Source: Billgrantia endophytica
GTDB lineage: Bacteria > Pseudomonadota > Gammaproteobacteria > Pseudomonadales > Halomonadaceae
Length of the DNA: 64,000 nucleotides
Direction of reading: 5' to 3'
Assembly (NCBI RefSeq): GCF_002879615.1
Contig: NZ_PNRF01000047.1
Coordinates: 39,388-103,387 of the forward strand
Shown: piece by piece, positions 15,992 to 24,635 of the stretch
How positions within the stretch are numbered: the stretch's first letter is position 1
How the letters are laid out: every line of letters begins with the position of its first letter
Translations under genes and position numbers: made by a program
Notes under the pieces: generated by a model
Database searches by the model: none
Told to the model about the DNA's origin: nothing
Seen by the model: only the letters and a program-made list of their open reading frames with translations

Positions 15992-16782
15992 GCTGGCGCC
16001 AGGAACGCCAGCAGATTCTCGGCAAACTGCGCCGGCACTTCGACGGAAGGCACATGGGCCACGCCCTCGATGATCTCGAGCGGCGCACTGTCGAGCTCGG
16101 CGGCCAGGGTCTCGAGGGTCGCCGGCGGCGTGGCCAGATCTTCGCTGCCACCCAGCAATTGCGTTTTCACCTGTTTGCCCGATAGCTTTCCCGTGAAGTC
16201 GGTGCGTCCCAGCATCTCGCACAGCCGCGCATAGGATTCGTCATCACCGCGGCCCATCTGGATCATCCAGCCATCCTTGAGCGCCGGGTTGGCCTCGATA
16301 CGCACCGCGCTGAACCAGCGCGGCACGATCTCGCCTGACATGGCCGCGAGCCCCTCGCTGCGCACGCGCCCGGCGCGGGTGGTCCACAGCTCCTGGTTGC
16401 CGATCGCCGCCCCGGTATTGGTCAGGGTGGCGGAAAGCAAGCGCTCGGCGTGCTCGGCGATCAGTTGCTGGCCCACCACGCCGCCGATGGAGGTGCCGAC
16501 GAAGTGGAAGCGCGAAGCGCCGGCGCGTTCGACCAGCGCCAGCGCCTCGCGGGCCAGCGCCGCCGGGGTGATCCCGCCGCCATCGGCCGGCCAGGCCTGG
16601 CTGGCGCCGTGGCCCGGCAAGTCCCAGGTCAGCACGCGGTAGCGCGGCAGCAGCATGGGCAGGACGTCGTCCCACACCGCCTGGGTCATGCCCAGCGGAT
16701 GCGCCAGCACCACCAGCGGCAGCGCCTCGGCACCGAGCAGGCGGTAGGCCACGCTGCGGCCCTCGATGGTCAGAAATGCCAT
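15952..16782 (-). CDS. pcaD: 3-oxoadipate enol-lactonase
   Basis: This alpha/beta hydrolase converts 3-oxoadipate enol-lactone to 3-oxoadipate. The nucleophile is Ser98 in GTSIGG; the oxyanion-loop HPLGMTQAVWDDVLP and the catalytic His (EGVAHVPSVE) are present. The ATG at 16782 follows GGGAGAGAGATC, and homology starts there. The first ~260 residues are complete. The last ~15 (from about 15996) are read from the truncated pcaC in the wrong frame, so only the extreme C-terminus is altered and activity is plausible. It is co-transcribed with pcaF upstream (about 77 bases apart). Confidence 0.9.
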   Translation of the reverse strand: MAFLTIEGRSVAYRLLGAEALPLVVLAHPLGMTQAVWDDVLPMLLPRYRVLTWDLPGHGASQAWPADGGGITPAALAREALALVERAGASRFHFVGTSIGGVVGQQLIAEHAERLLSATLTNTGAAIGNQELWTTRAGRVRSEGLAAMSGEIVPRWFSAVRIEANPALKDGWMIQMGRGDDESYARLCEMLGRTDFTGKLSGKQVKTQLLGGSEDLATPPATLETLAAELDSAPLEIIEGVAHVPSVEVPAQFAENLLAFLAPARTPTAWTPPSSR

Positions 16783-16859
16783 GATCTCTCTCCCTGCAGT
16801 GCAACGGGAAAGGCCGGCAGCTCGAAACCGCCGGCCCTGGTTCCGATCTTCGGTACCAC

Positions 16860-18062
16860 TTATACCTTTTCGATAAGGGTAGCGATCCCCTGCCCCACGC
16901 CCACGCACATGGTGCACAGGGCATAGCGCTTGCCGGTGCGCTGCAGCTCATGGGCCGCGGTCAGCAGCAGCCGTGCCCCGGACATGCCCAGCGGATGCCC
17001 CAGGGCGATGCCACCGCCGTTGGGATTGACCCGTGGATCGTCGTCGGCAATGCCCAGTTCACGCAGGCAGGCAAGTGCCTGGGCGGCAAAGGCTTCGTTG
17101 AGCTCGATGACGTCGATCTCGTCCAGCGACACGCCGGTACGCTCGAGCAGTTTCTTCACCGCCGGTACCGGGCCGATGCCCATGATGCGCGGTTCCACCC
17201 CGGCGGTGGCCATGCCGACGATGCGCGCCATGGGCTTGAGGCCGTGCTTGTCCACCGCCGCCTGACTGGCGACGAGCATCGCCGCGGCGCCGTCGTTGAC
17301 GCCGGAGGCGTTGCCGGCGGTGACGCTGCCACCCTCGCGGAACGGCGTCGGCAGGCCGGCCAGCTTCTCCAGCGTCGTCTCGCGCGGGTGCTCGTCCTGG
17401 TCGAAGACGAGCGGCTCCTGCTTGCGCCGCGGGATCTCGATCGGCGTGATTTCGATGGCGAAGCGGCCCGCCTTCTGGGCGGCGGCGGCCTTCTGCTGGG
17501 AGCGCAGGGCGAAGGCGTCCTGGTCCTCACGGGAGATGTCGTACTGTTCGGCCACGTTCTCGGCGGTCTCGGGCATGGACTCAACGCCGTAGGCCTTCTT
17601 CATCAGCGGGTTGACGAAGCGCCAGCCGATGGTGGTGTCCTCGATCGTCTGGGAGCGTGAAAAGGCGCCGTCGGCCTTGCCCAGCACATAGGGCGCCCGC
17701 GACATCGACTCCACGCCACCGGCCAGGGCCAGCTCCATCTCACCGGCCCTGATGGCGCGAAAGGCGGTGCCTACGGCGTCCATGCCGGAGCCGCACAGGC
17801 GGTTCATGGTGGTACCGGGAACCGTGACCGGCAGGCCCGCCAGCAGCGCCGACATGCGCGCCACGTTACGGTTGTCCTCACCGGCCTGATTGGCACAGCC
17901 CATGAAGACTTCTTCAATCTCGGCGGGATCCAGCCCAGGGGCTTCCGCCAACACCGCCTTGAAGACACCAGCGGCGAAGTCGTCGGGGCGCCGGCTTGCC
18001 AGGGTGCCGCCGAAACGGCCGACGGCGGTGCGGCGCGGATGACACAGGTAGACGTCGTTCAT
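16860..18062 (-). CDS. pcaF: 3-oxoadipyl-CoA thiolase
   Basis: The thiolase cleaves 3-oxoadipyl-CoA with CoA to succinyl-CoA and acetyl-CoA, the last step of the beta-ketoadipate pathway. In 400 residues the acyl-accepting Cys90 (MNRLCGSGMDA), the NEAFAAQ motif, His in GGGIALGHPLGMSG and the second Cys386 (CTMCVGVGQG) are present. The start at 18062 follows GGGAGAGACCC; an upstream in-frame ATG at 18083 would overlap pcaJ. It lies 13 bases after pcaJ in the pcaIJFD order. It could also serve beta-oxidation of a six-carbon dicarboxylate encoded by the neighbouring genes. Confidence 0.93.
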   Translation of the reverse strand: MNDVYLCHPRRTAVGRFGGTLASRRPDDFAAGVFKAVLAEAPGLDPAEIEEVFMGCANQAGEDNRNVARMSALLAGLPVTVPGTTMNRLCGSGMDAVGTAFRAIRAGEMELALAGGVESMSRAPYVLGKADGAFSRSQTIEDTTIGWRFVNPLMKKAYGVESMPETAENVAEQYDISREDQDAFALRSQQKAAAAQKAGRFAIEITPIEIPRRKQEPLVFDQDEHPRETTLEKLAGLPTPFREGGSVTAGNASGVNDGAAAMLVASQAAVDKHGLKPMARIVGMATAGVEPRIMGIGPVPAVKKLLERTGVSLDEIDVIELNEAFAAQALACLRELGIADDDPRVNPNGGGIALGHPLGMSGARLLLTAAHELQRTGKRYALCTMCVGVGQGIATLIEKV

Positions 18063-18075
18063 TGGGTCTCTCCCT

Positions 18076-18849
18076 TCATTCACCAGCGTGTTTGCGTGCG
18101 GTCCTGTCCTTCAGGTCGCGCAGTATTTCGAGCTCCTTCACCGATGGTTCCGGAGTGCTGTCGAGCTCGCTGGCGAAACGGATCTCCCAACCGGTAGCCT
18201 CGATCACGTCCTCGCGGGTCACGCCGGGGTGCAGCGAGACGACCACCAGCTCCTTGGTATCCGGATCGGGCTTCATCACGCAGAGGTCGGTGATCACCCG
18301 GGTCGGGCCACGGCCGATATTGGGCACGCCGTCGCGACCCTTGCCGTCGCGGCCGAAGCCCAGGGTGGTAACGAAATCCACGTCCCTGACGAAAGCGCGC
18401 CTGGAGTGTTTCAGGGTGATGAAGACCTCTCCCGCACAGGTCGCGATCTCCGGCGCCCCACCGCCGCCCGGCAGGCGTACCTTGGGGTCATGGTAGTCAC
18501 CGATCAGGGTGGTGTTGAGGTTGGCAAAGCGGTCGATCTGGGCTGTCCCCAGGAAACCCACGCTCACCTTGCCACCCTGTAGCCAGTAGCGAAACATCTC
18601 CGGCACCGACACGGTGGTCAGCGCCGATTCGCACAGCTCGCCGTCGCCGATGGAAAGCGGCAGCACGTCGGGCTTGGTCTGCAGGGTGCCGGATTCGTAG
18701 ATCAATACCACGTCCGGGGCGTGGGTCAGGCGCGCCAGGTTGGCCGCCTCGGAGGGCAGGCCGATGCCGACGAAACAGGTCATGCCGTTTTCCAGCGCAC
18801 GGGCGGCGGTGACGGTCATCATTTCCGAGGAGGAGTAGTCAAGGCTCAT
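18076..18849 (-). CDS. pcaJ: 3-oxoadipate CoA-transferase beta subunit
   Basis: This is the beta subunit of the succinyl-CoA:3-oxoadipate CoA-transferase. The family I CoA-transferase features MTVTAARALENGMTCFVGIG and YESGTLQTKPD are visible. The catalytic glutamate of the family lies in the IYESG segment. At 257 residues it is normal. Its start overlaps the pcaI stop by one base, which fits a 1:1 complex. Confidence 0.92.
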   Translation of the reverse strand: MSLDYSSSEMMTVTAARALENGMTCFVGIGLPSEAANLARLTHAPDVVLIYESGTLQTKPDVLPLSIGDGELCESALTTVSVPEMFRYWLQGGKVSVGFLGTAQIDRFANLNTTLIGDYHDPKVRLPGGGGAPEIATCAGEVFITLKHSRRAFVRDVDFVTTLGFGRDGKGRDGVPNIGRGPTRVITDLCVMKPDPDTKELVVVSLHPGVTREDVIEATGWEIRFASELDSTPEPSVKELEILRDLKDRTARKHAGE

Positions 18850-19679
18850 CAGGATTTACCTCCTGCGTTGTAGACGTTTTCGTCAAGCCACTTCGTGAAG
18901 GCGTCGCGGTCACGGGCAATGGCGTCCCACTCCTTGTAGAAGCGGTTATCGCGCGGGTAGTAACCGTGGGTATAGGAGGGGTAGGAGCCCTTCTCGGCCA
19001 CGGCCACGGCGCTGATTGCCCAGCCGGGAATCACGCAGGCATTGGGGTGATAGTCCGACTGCGTGGTCAGGTCATCGACGATCTCCTCGACGGTGACAAT
19101 GCTGTGCTGCGCCGCCAGTACCGCCTCTTTCTGAACTCCGATGATGCCTTCCACCAGCACGTTACCGGCACGGTCGGCGCGCTGGGCATGGACGATGGAC
19201 ACATCCGGGCGCACCGACGGCACCGCGGCCAGGCGCTCGCCGGTGAACGGGCACTCGATGAACTTGATCTGATCGTTGACGTTGGGCAACTCGCTGCCGA
19301 CGTAACCGCGCAGCACCGCCAGCGGCAACCCGGCGGCACCCGCCTCGAAGGCGCAGGCCATGGCGGCATGGCTGTGCTCCAGGATCTCGACCTTGTGCGG
19401 CCAGCCTTTCTCGACGGCATCGCGCAGGCGGTGCAGCGAACCCACCCCCGGATTGCCGCCCCAGGAGAAGATCACCTTCTTCGCGCAGCCCGCACCGATC
19501 ATCTGGTCGTAGACCAGGTCGGGGGTCATGCGGATCAGGGTCAGATCGCGCGTTTCCTGGCGGATGATTTCGTGGCCCGCGGCGAAGGGGATCAGGTGGG
19601 TAAAGCCCTCCATGGCCACGGTGGCGCCGTCTTGGACATAGCGCGCTACCGCATCATGCAGGCTGAGGAATTCGGCCAT
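18849..19679 (-). CDS. pcaI: 3-oxoadipate CoA-transferase alpha subunit
   Basis: The alpha subunit has 276 residues with the family glycine-rich CoA-binding area (VAMEGFTHLIPFAAGHEIIR) and the CAKKVIFSWGGNPGVGSLHR segment. With PcaJ it activates 3-oxoadipate using succinyl-CoA. It is the first gene of the minus-strand pcaIJFDC operon. About 105-135 bases upstream lies the two-site IclR-type operator described at 19783-19816, which probably controls the whole operon. Confidence 0.92.
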   Translation of the reverse strand: MAEFLSLHDAVARYVQDGATVAMEGFTHLIPFAAGHEIIRQETRDLTLIRMTPDLVYDQMIGAGCAKKVIFSWGGNPGVGSLHRLRDAVEKGWPHKVEILEHSHAAMACAFEAGAAGLPLAVLRGYVGSELPNVNDQIKFIECPFTGERLAAVPSVRPDVSIVHAQRADRAGNVLVEGIIGVQKEAVLAAQHSIVTVEEIVDDLTTQSDYHPNACVIPGWAISAVAVAEKGSYPSYTHGYYPRDNRFYKEWDAIARDRDAFTKWLDENVYNAGGKS

Positions 19680-19988
19680 GTGGTTTGCCTCCCGGCTTCA
19701 ACTCGATAAGTGCCAGAGCTATGTCGATCACGGCTTCACCCCATCGCCGGGGATCGCGTGCTGCAGAAATGCTTGCCGCACTGTACGCATTACGAACATA
19801 GATTTGTAATGCGAACAAAATACTTCCCTTGGCTCTGAACGTCAAACCATGGAAAAAAAGAAGACCGAAAGCCTTTCCTTGGTCGTTTGAAAGAAATAAT
19901 ATTTTTTATCAAAGGGTTATGAATACACGGAGGAAAAGTGCCGTAGACGAGTCACGGATAATGCGACCAAGGTATAAGAAAAACCGGG
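19680..19988. other. pca operon leader and AT-rich spacer
   Basis: This 309-base region upstream of pcaI holds the operator pair at 19783-19816. Toward the dehydrogenase it has an AT-rich tract (about 19850-19925) that probably includes the pcaI promoter elements. No gene or clear terminator is seen. Confidence 0.5.
19783..19816. promoter_or_regulatory. IclR-type operator pair upstream of pcaI
   Basis: GTACG-CATTA-CGAAC (19783-19797) matches the palindrome found in front of iclR at 36024. Nineteen bases further a second half-conserved copy, ATTTG-TAATG-CGAAC, begins at 19802. The CGCATTAC...GTAATGCG arms of the two copies also form an inverted repeat (19786-19793 with 19806-19813). This is typical of PcaR/PcaU/PobR-like IclR operators. 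Confidence 0.65.
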
Positions 19989-20891
19989 TCAGGCATCGCG
20001 CTCCGAGTCGATCAGCGAAAGAATGTGGGTCAGCTGTTCCCGCTCCTGTCGGGATTGCGCCGCCAGCTCTGCCTCGCTCCATTCGTAAAAGCCCCTGCCG
20101 GCCTTGGCGCCCAGGAAGCCTTCGGCCACGTGATTCTCGAGCAGCTTGGCGGGCGTCCGGCTGGAGCTCAGGTCGTCATAGAGATAGCGGGCGATGTTGA
20201 GATGAGTGTCCAGCCCGTTGAGGTCACGCTGGCGCAGGGGGCCATTGATGGCCATGCGGATGCCGATGGAGTATTTCACGATATCGTCCAATGCAGCCGG
20301 TTCCACCACCCCCTGTTCGATAAGGTGAAGACATTCGCGCATGATGGCGTGCTGGATACGGTTGGCGACAAAGCCCGGCACACACCGGCTCAATACCGCC
20401 GGGCGCTTGCCCAGTCGCCGCAATAGCTGGCAGGCCCGTTCCACGGCAGCCGGGTGGGTCGGGCTGCCCGGTACCACTTCCACTGCGGGAATCACATCGG
20501 CGGGGTTGAAGAAGTGGGCACCGACGAAGCGCTCGGGGTGCGCCATCGACTCGCCGATCTCATCGATGGAAAGGCCAGAGGTATTGGTCATGATCAACGT
20601 ATCACTGTCGACATGGGCCTCGGCCTGTTCAATGACCTGCCGCTTGACCGCGATGTTCTCGGTCACGCTTTCGACCACCACATCGACGGCGCGCCCAGGG
20701 CACCACTCGGAGGCAAAGGCGACCCGCGCCGCCGCACCGGGGTCGTGAACCAGGCGATCACGGCAACGCGCCAGCGTCTCCTGGCTGGTATCGATCACCG
20801 TGACCGACAGACCGTGTGTTGCCATGAGCCGGGCGAGTGTGGTGCCCATGGTGCCTGCACCTACCACGATGGCGTTCTGTTGACTGCTCAT
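19989..20891 (-). CDS. 3-hydroxyacyl-CoA dehydrogenase
   Basis: The 300-residue NAD-dependent dehydrogenase oxidises a 3-hydroxyacyl-CoA to the 3-oxoacyl-CoA. The Rossmann motif GAGTMG (11-16), the catalytic His126 in HFFNPADVIPAVEVV, NTSGLSIDEIG and the C-terminal domain (CVPGFVANRIQHAIMRE) are all present. ATG 20891 is chosen because an AGGAGA lies 10 bases before it and homology begins there. It diverges from the SDR gene at 21060, with a shared operator between them. The likely substrate, by context, is a dicarboxyl-CoA feeding PcaF, but the sequence alone does not prove it. Confidence 0.9.
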   Translation of the reverse strand: MSSQQNAIVVGAGTMGTTLARLMATHGLSVTVIDTSQETLARCRDRLVHDPGAAARVAFASEWCPGRAVDVVVESVTENIAVKRQVIEQAEAHVDSDTLIMTNTSGLSIDEIGESMAHPERFVGAHFFNPADVIPAVEVVPGSPTHPAAVERACQLLRRLGKRPAVLSRCVPGFVANRIQHAIMRECLHLIEQGVVEPAALDDIVKYSIGIRMAINGPLRQRDLNGLDTHLNIARYLYDDLSSSRTPAKLLENHVAEGFLGAKAGRGFYEWSEAELAAQSRQEREQLTHILSLIDSERDA

Positions 20892-20982
20892 CGACTGATG
20901 TCTCCTCGTTTCACACAGCCGACACAAAGGTCGACCGCGACGAAAGTCGCATTGTGGCGCCCCTCTATCGAACGCAACCATT

Positions 20983-21016
20983 AGGCAATTAGCGAACATA
21001 TGTCCGCACTACGTAC
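20983..21016. promoter_or_regulatory. IclR-type operator pair in the divergent intergenic region
   Basis: GTCCG-CACTA-CGTAC (21002-21016) and, 19 bases earlier, AGGCA-ATTAG-CGAAC (20983-20997). They lie 44 bases before the SDR start and 92-111 bases before the dehydrogenase start, so one protein could control both directions. Confidence 0.6.
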
Positions 21017-21059
21017 ATCCTATCCAGCGATAACTGCCTCGACAACAAGGAACTTCCTC

Positions 21060-21773
21060 ATGACCCAACCCTGTGCAGTCGTCACCGGCGGCGCCCGCAA
21101 CATTGGCCAGGCCATTGCCCTGCGACTGCAGCAAGACGGCTACCGTACCCTCGTACTGGACATCGTCGAACCGGAAGCCGACTCGTTGAAGGCCGACGCT
21201 CGGCAGGTCGACCTCTCCGATACGAACGCCGCTGCCGTCGTGCTGAAGGAGATCGCCGAGGTTCACCAGGTTTCGTGCCTGGTCAATAACGTGGGGGTCG
21301 TGGCCCCCGCCCTGCTCGACGAGACCCGTATCGAGGACTTCGATCGGCTGATGCACCTCAATGTCCGTTCGGCGCTGATCTGCACCCAGGCGCTGCTGCC
21401 GGGCATGCGGGCCCTGGGGGGCGGCCGCATCGTCATGAATGCCAGTCGCGTCGTCCTGGGCAAGGAAGCGCGCACCCTCTACAGCGCGACCAAGGGCGCC
21501 CTGCAGTCGATGGCCCGCACCTGGGCGCTCGAGCTTGCTGGCGACGGCATCACCGTCAACTGCGTGGCACCCGGCCCCATCGCCACGACCGCCTTCTGGG
21601 AAAACAACCCGCCGGAATCGGCTCGAGCACGGCGCATCATCGACAACATTCCGGTCCAGCGCATGGGGCAACCCGAAGACGTCGCCCAGGCCGTGAGTTT
21701 CTTCTGCGACCAGCGCAGCGGCTTTATCACCGGGCAGACACTGTTCGTATGCGGAGGGGTCACGGTCGGCTGA
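21060..21773 (+). CDS. SDR family oxidoreductase (FabG-like)
   Basis: The 237-residue classical SDR shows TGGARNIGQ (9-17), NNVGV, Ser129 and the catalytic Tyr141-x3-Lys145 (YSATK), and a PG motif after the active site (CVAPGPIATT). ATG 21060 follows AAGGAACTTC; the open frame upstream contains the operator, so the upstream start is unlikely. The sequence most resembles 3-oxoacyl-ACP/acyl-CoA reductase-like SDRs. A role in the adjacent catabolic pathway is inferred from the shared regulatory region. It converges with the membrane protein gene, with 10 bases between the stops. Confidence 0.88.
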   Translation: MTQPCAVVTGGARNIGQAIALRLQQDGYRTLVLDIVEPEADSLKADARQVDLSDTNAAAVVLKEIAEVHQVSCLVNNVGVVAPALLDETRIEDFDRLMHLNVRSALICTQALLPGMRALGGGRIVMNASRVVLGKEARTLYSATKGALQSMARTWALELAGDGITVNCVAPGPIATTAFWENNPPESARARRIIDNIPVQRMGQPEDVAQAVSFFCDQRSGFITGQTLFVCGGVTVG

Positions 21774-21783
21774 ACCGGCCCGT

Positions 21784-23169
21784 TCAGGTAGCCAGCCGCA
21801 GCAACAAGACCGCGGTCATCAGTGAAGTCCCGAGAAACACCCCGTTCCAATGGAACCCGATACGCCCGGCCGATAGGCCGGTGAAGCGTGACATGATCAT
21901 CATCGCCGCCGTGAACGGCGAGGTCACCATCGTCAATGACCAGCCAGCCAGCATGGCGGCCGCGAGGAGCGGCAATGGCACGCCGGGCAGGGTCACCTGT
22001 GATGCCATGCTGGTCAGGAACGTCACACTGATGATCGGATTGACACCGACCTGGGCCAGTACCACGATCACCAGCATGGCAACCAACGGCAGCCAGGTAC
22101 CGAGATCGACCATGACGCCAGCCATGCCGGCAAGCTGGGCAGGGTCCATCAGCGCCACACTCAGGTAGCCCAGGTAGGCCCCCGCACCGAGCGCCACGAC
22201 TTCATTGCCGATGCTGCCGAGCAGTGCGGGCAAGCGTCGCCCGAGCACGACGGTGGCCGGGGCCACCCCCATCAGGCCAAGAAGACGACACTGCCAGGCC
22301 AGCCACAGCCAGGCACCCAACGGCACCCCCACCAGTACCGCTTGGGGCAGGCGCAGCTCGAACCACCAGGAAAGCAGGAAGATCAGCGCCATCAGCGCCG
22401 AGAGCAGCAGGCTGAAGCGCACCAGCGGCAACAGCGATGGTCGCGGTGGGTTGGCATTGCGCCTGACCGGCTTCGGTCCGGCCAGGTGATCGCAGGCCCA
22501 GCCCACCAGGAACAGCACCGTGGCCGCCGCCAGCACGTAGGGGAACAGTTCACGCCATTTGAGTTCGGGCAGATTGGCCAGTATGACCGCCACGCCGATA
22601 CCCATGGGCGAGACCAGCGGCGCCAGGGTGAAACCACGCAGCGTGGCGAGCAGCATGCGCCGCCGCCGCGCCTGCTGGACCCACTGCCGCCCCTGGGCCG
22701 CGCCCAGGGTGTTGGCTTTCTCGATCATCGACACGAACAGGTTGAGGACACCGAAATTGAGTACGATGCCAAACAGGGTCGAACCCACCGAGAGCAGCGG
22801 GTAACGCCAGTTGGGCGGTTGCAGCAACAGGCTTTGCCCACAGCGGCGGATCAGGCGGGAGCGGTAGGCCGGCAGCCGCAGCAACGCCAGCGAGGTCATG
22901 AAGGCCGCCAGGAAGGCAAAGCTGTCGGCGGCTTCGCGCAGAACCGTCCAAGGGCTGTCAAGGCGCCACATTGTCAGCAGCGAGACCATTATCGAGGCCA
23001 GCAACAGCCCTCTCGCCATGACGGAGAACCGTCCCCACGAGAGCGACAGGAAGCCCACCAGCAGAAAGACGGCCACGTCGGCGACGAGGGGCGGCCCACC
23101 CAACTGGGACCAGAGAGTCAGCAGTGCAACCAGCATCAACAGGTAGCTGTGCAGCACACCCGCTTTCAC
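21784..23169 (-). CDS. Polytopic membrane protein, probable substrate transporter
   Basis: The 461-residue protein has about 11-12 hydrophobic segments, with two similar halves. The segments NLFVSMIEKANTLGAAQGRQ and LVSPMGIGVAVILANLPE lie in the first half, and GVNPIISVTFLTSMASQVTL and MVTSPFTAAMMIMSRFTGLS in the second. The paired Pro-Met/Pro-Ile and Ser-Pro re-entrant-like motifs recall the ion-transporter (DASS/TRAP-DctM-like) superfamily, but I do not recognise the exact family. The start is GTG at 23169, overlapping the stop of a 46-codon gene as GTGA. Context (acyl-CoA dehydrogenase and CoA-transferase operon) suggests uptake or export of an organic acid. Confidence 0.7.
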   Translation of the reverse strand: MKAGVLHSYLLMLVALLTLWSQLGGPPLVADVAVFLLVGFLSLSWGRFSVMARGLLLASIMVSLLTMWRLDSPWTVLREAADSFAFLAAFMTSLALLRLPAYRSRLIRRCGQSLLLQPPNWRYPLLSVGSTLFGIVLNFGVLNLFVSMIEKANTLGAAQGRQWVQQARRRRMLLATLRGFTLAPLVSPMGIGVAVILANLPELKWRELFPYVLAAATVLFLVGWACDHLAGPKPVRRNANPPRPSLLPLVRFSLLLSALMALIFLLSWWFELRLPQAVLVGVPLGAWLWLAWQCRLLGLMGVAPATVVLGRRLPALLGSIGNEVVALGAGAYLGYLSVALMDPAQLAGMAGVMVDLGTWLPLVAMLVIVVLAQVGVNPIISVTFLTSMASQVTLPGVPLPLLAAAMLAGWSLTMVTSPFTAAMMIMSRFTGLSAGRIGFHWNGVFLGTSLMTAVLLLRLAT

Positions 23170-23306
23170 TCCGGTTGGCCTACTGGTGAAATGCTGCCAC
23201 TGCGGCGGCGGAAGACACCTTCTTCCATCGAAAGCCCATCACTCCGCTCGTCCGCCACCTTGACGCTGGCCATGTAGTCCTCGCCACCTCCACCGATGTC
23301 GGCCAC
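23166..23306 (-). CDS. 46-residue small protein between CoA-transferase and transporter
   Basis: A GTG at 23304-23306, preceded by GGGAGGCGGG, starts a frame reading VADIGGGGEDYMASVKVADE, then RSDGLSMEEGVFRRR, ending with TGA at 23166. The stop overlaps the GTG start of the membrane protein by 4 bases, the geometry of translational coupling. It begins 21 bases after the CoA-transferase stop. The sequence is charged and non-hydrophobic. It may be a genuine small subunit or the tail of a deleted larger gene; I do not recognise it. Confidence 0.45.
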   Translation of the reverse strand: MADIGGGGEDYMASVKVADERSDGLSMEEGVFRRRSGSISPVGQPE

Positions 23307-23327
23307 CCCGCCTCCCTGACCCGTTCG

Positions 23328-24551
23328 CTACAGCACGCCCTGCTCACGCAGTGCGGCAATGTCTTCGGCGCTCTTGTTCAGCATGCCGGCAAGCACGTCT
23401 TCCGTATCACGACCCAGGGAAGGTGGTGCCTTGTGGTACTCGAGCCGTGTCTTGGAAAACTTGGTGGGATTGGCCACCCCCACCACCGGGCCATGCTCCG
23501 ACTCGGTCTCGATCCTCATGCCGCGGGCCTTGACCTGCGGGTCGTCGAATACCTGGGCGATATTCTGGATCGGGCCGCAGGGCACGCCGATATCGCGCAG
23601 CAGTTCCATCCACCGGGAGGCGGTGCGGGTGCGAGTGATGGTCACCATGATCGGCACCAGTTCCAGGCGGTGTCTTACCCGCCCGGGATTGGTACTGAAG
23701 CGAGCATCCGTGGCCAGTTCCGGACGCCCCACCGCGCTGCAGAAGCGCTGGAACTGGCTGTCGTTGCCGATGGCGATGATCACCTTCTCCCCGTCCTCGG
23801 TGGGGAAAGGCTGATAGGGCACCAGGTTGGGGTGGTATTCACCGGTGCGGGTGGGCGGCGTACCGCTGCAGAAGTAGTTCTGGGCCTGGTTGGCCAGCCA
23901 GCTGACCTGAACGTCGAGCAATGCCATGTCGATATGCTGGCCTTCACCGGTCTGATGGCGATGATGCAGCGCCGCCAGAATGGCGGTGGCGGCATTCATG
24001 CCGGTCGTCAGGTCGGCGACCGCCATGCCCACACGCTGAGGGCCGGCGCCCGGCTCGCCGTCCGCCACGCCAGTGATGCTCATCAGGCCACCCTGTGCCT
24101 GAACCAGGTAGTCGTAGCCGGCCATGTGCGCCATGGGACCGGTATGGCCGAAGCCGGTGATCGAGCAGTAGATCAACCCCGGATTGATCGCCTCCAGCGC
24201 CGGGTAATCGAGACCCTTCTCGGCCAAGCCGCCCGTCTTGAAGTTCTCCACCAGGATGTCGCATGTGGCCGCCAGCTCGCGAACCAACGCCTGCCCTTCA
24301 GGCCGGCCGATATCCACGGTCACCGAATGCTTGCCACGATTGGCCGAGAGGTAATAGGCCGATTCACGTGTGATATCGCCGGCCTGGTTCGTCCACCAGG
24401 GAGGGCCCCAATGGCGCGTATCGTCCCCGATGACGGGACGCTCGATCTTGATCACCTCCGCGCCCATGTCGGCCAGTATCTGGGTACACCAGGGGCCGGC
24501 CATGACACGACTCAGGTCCAGTACCCGCAGGCCAGTCAGCGGTCCTGCCAT
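23328..24551 (-). CDS. Family III CoA-transferase (CaiB/BaiF)
   Basis: The 407-residue enzyme moves CoA between carboxylic acids. The family start LRVLDLSRVMAGPWCTQILA and DMGAEVIKIERP is clear, as are YLSANRGKHSVTVD, GYDYLVQAQGGLM and the catalytic Asp180 (AVADLTTGMN). ATG 24551 follows GGAGAT; the longer frame from 24587 has no better signal. The neighbouring acyl-CoA dehydrogenase (84 bases upstream in the same operon) implies that it activates the pathway acid, plausibly a dicarboxylate, using succinyl-CoA or acetyl-CoA. Confidence 0.92.
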   Translation of the reverse strand: MAGPLTGLRVLDLSRVMAGPWCTQILADMGAEVIKIERPVIGDDTRHWGPPWWTNQAGDITRESAYYLSANRGKHSVTVDIGRPEGQALVRELAATCDILVENFKTGGLAEKGLDYPALEAINPGLIYCSITGFGHTGPMAHMAGYDYLVQAQGGLMSITGVADGEPGAGPQRVGMAVADLTTGMNAATAILAALHHRHQTGEGQHIDMALLDVQVSWLANQAQNYFCSGTPPTRTGEYHPNLVPYQPFPTEDGEKVIIAIGNDSQFQRFCSAVGRPELATDARFSTNPGRVRHRLELVPIMVTITRTRTASRWMELLRDIGVPCGPIQNIAQVFDDPQVKARGMRIETESEHGPVVGVANPTKFSKTRLEYHKAPPSLGRDTEDVLAGMLNKSAEDIAALREQGVL

Positions 24552-24635
24552 AACGCTATCTCCCTCGATGCCATCAGGTTCTCTCATACCGCAGGACAGT
24601 GGTTCGCTACGACATCGCCACTGGCCGCAGTCGGC

